NCBI GenBank assembly: GCA_020631175.1
Contig: JAHDHT010000118.1
Coordinates: 2,837-10,232 of the forward strand
DNA length: 7,396 bases
Reading direction: 5' to 3'
Source of the DNA: Chitinophagales bacterium
Lineage (GTDB): Bacteria; Bacteroidota; Bacteroidia; Chitinophagales; JAHDHT01
Position numbers and translations under genes: made by a program. Under the pieces are notes generated by a model. The model ran no database searches. It was not told the DNA's origin and saw nothing but the letters and a program-made list of their open reading frames with translations. Of this stretch, positions 6,636-7,396 are shown one piece after another. Each line of letters begins with the position of its first letter. Positions within the stretch are counted from its first letter, which is position 1.

Positions 6636-6647
6636 TACTTGTATTGA
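6632..6647. promoter_or_regulatory. Perfect inverted repeat over the oxyR start, candidate OxyR operator
   Basis: TCAATAC (6632-6638) and GTATTGA (6641-6647) form a perfect 7-bp-arm dyad with a 2-bp centre. It covers the apparent TTG start codon of oxyR (6633-6635) and lies about 70 bp upstream of katG. The inner ATAC/GTAT core recalls, but does not equal, the ATAG/CTAT half-sites of E. coli OxyR. Autoregulation is inference. Confidence 0.5.
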
Positions 6648-6649
6648 AA

Positions 6650-6664
6650 TTATAGTTTTTATAA
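6650..6664. promoter_or_regulatory. Second dyad of the T-N11-A LysR type in the oxyR-katG gap
   Basis: TTATA (6650-6654) and TATAA (6660-6664) flank GTTTT. T6651 and A6663 fit the T-N11-A spacing of LysR-family sites. Its centre lies 17.5 bp from that of the neighbouring dyad. It is AT-rich, so chance is possible; the position between two divergent genes, one encoding a LysR protein, is the main support. Confidence 0.35.
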
Positions 6665-6692
6665 ATGTAGCTTAAAAGTTATTTTTATCCAA
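6662..6692 (-). promoter_or_regulatory. Candidate oxyR promoter
   Basis: On the minus strand TTG (6692-6690), within a TTTTG run, is followed by a 20-bp spacer and TACATTTA (6669-6662), one mismatch from TAnnTTTG. Transcription would start near 6655, leaving a leader of about 20 nt before the TTG start at 6635. The second dyad (6650-6664) would overlap the start site, as expected for self-repression. Confidence 0.4.
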
Positions 6693-6716
6693 AAGAATAA
6701 ATTAACGCATACGATT

Positions 6717-7396
6717 ATGGAAAATTCAAATGAAAGTCAAGGCAAATGCCCATTTCTACATGGCAATGCCCGAAATCACAAAACAGCAGGAGGAGGAACG
6801 ACCAACAGAGATTGGTGGCCGAATCAATTGAAGCTAAATATTTTAAAACAGAATTCTGAAAAAACGAATCCGATGGATCCGGATTTTGATTATGCGGAAG
6901 CATTCAAATCATTGGATTATGAAGGATTGAAAAAGGATCTGACAGATTTAATGACAGATTCTCAGGATTGGTGGCCGGCTGATTTCGGTCATTATGGTCC
7001 ATTCTTTATTCGAATGGCATGGCATGCAGCCGGAACATACAGAACCGGAGACGGTCGAGGTGGCGGAGGTACAGGCCAACAACGTTTTGCTCCTTTAAAC
7101 AGCTGGCCGGATAATGGCAACTTAGATAAAGCAAGAAGACTATTATGGCCGATTAAGCAAAAGTATGGGAACAGAATTTCCTGGGCTGATTTAATGATCT
7201 TAACCGGAAACGTTGCTTTAGAGTCAATGGGATTCACAACTTTTGGTTTTGCCGGTGGAAGAGCTGATGTATGGGAACCGGAGGAGGATGTTTATTGGGG
7301 ATCTGAAACGGAATGGGAAGCAGGAGATAAACGTTACTCAGGTGAACGTGATTTAGAAAACCCTTTAGCTGCAGTTCAAATGGGATTAATTTATGT
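6717..7396 (+). CDS. katG: Catalase-peroxidase, 3'-partial
   Basis: The first 226 codons of KatG are present; the full protein is usually about 720-760 residues, so the window holds the start of the N-terminal haem domain. The enzyme breaks down H2O2 by catalase and peroxidase reactions. Visible hallmarks are the N-terminal C-P-F-L-H-G block at 11-16, T-T-N-R-D-W-W-P-N-Q-L at 28-38, and the distal haem pocket F-I-R-M-A-W-H-A-A-G-T-Y-R at 97-109, with R99, W102 and H103. G-R-G-G-G-G-T-G-Q-Q-R-F-A-P at 113-126 and F-G-F-A-G-G-R-A-D-V-W-E-P at 176-188 follow. The last complete codon is Y226 in M-G-L-I-Y, the tyrosine of the Met-Tyr-Trp adduct needed for catalase activity; the Met partner and proximal His lie beyond the edge. 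No signal peptide is seen, so it is cytoplasmic. ATG at 6717 was chosen because the product begins as the family does. The divergent oxyR implies peroxide induction. No clear promoter core was found. Confidence 0.96.
   Translation, partial: MENSNESQGKCPFLHGNARNHKTAGGGTTNRDWWPNQLKLNILKQNSEKTNPMDPDFDYAEAFKSLDYEGLKKDLTDLMTDSQDWWPADFGHYGPFFIRMAWHAAGTYRTGDGRGGGGTGQQRFAPLNSWPDNGNLDKARRLLWPIKQKYGNRISWADLMILTGNVALESMGFTTFGFAGGRADVWEPEEDVYWGSETEWEAGDKRYSGERDLENPLAAVQMGLIY

Noticed and set aside
6680..6687. TATTTTTA as a katG -7 element
   Set aside because: It lacks the final G and has no TTG about 19-20 bp upstream. An activator-dependent promoter could still look like this, but the sequence alone does not support the call.
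6715..7237. Two minus-strand open frames opposite katG (6715-6903 and 6992-7237)
   Set aside because: They lie wholly or almost wholly antisense to well-conserved KatG codons and encode low-complexity or unrecognisable peptides.

Overview
The window looks like a piece of a Bacteroidota chromosome. The evidence is low-GC, AT-rich coding sequence, a surface protein made of SprB-type repeats ending in a type IX secretion (T9SS) sorting domain, a Bacteroidota-type promoter (TTG-N19-TATCTTTG) in front of a tRNA, and no clear Shine-Dalgarno sequences before the genes. No finer taxonomic placement can be supported.

Layout from left to right: (1) positions 2-2221 hold the 3' part of a large secreted, probably adhesive, repeat protein whose start lies outside the window. 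(2) Positions 2222-2459 hold a tRNA-Glu(UUC) unit with promoter, leader and a strong hairpin terminator. (3) Positions 2501-2610 hold a GC-rich, repeat-containing and potentially structured intergenic element just beyond the end of xseB. (4) xseA and xseB, encoding the two exonuclease VII subunits, lie on the minus strand with a 40-nt overlap. (5) A six-helix membrane histidine kinase lies on the plus strand with no response regulator beside it. (6) An OxyR-type LysR regulator lies on the minus strand; its 3' end overlaps the kinase's 3' end by 4 bp. (7) The 5' part of katG, a catalase-peroxidase, is divergent from oxyR and runs off the right edge.

The clearest functional unit is oxyR-katG. 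The regulator keeps both redox cysteines of OxyR (C202 and C211, with E. coli spacing) and faces the peroxide-detoxifying enzyme across an 81-bp gap. A perfect 7-bp-arm inverted repeat lies over the apparent oxyR start codon, and a second dyad lies next to it. xseA and oxyR both appear to start at TTG, because in-frame stops exclude any upstream ATG.

No previously undescribed multi-gene system is evident. The most open items are the GC-rich element at 2501-2610, the dyad at the oxyR start, and the orphan sensor kinase.
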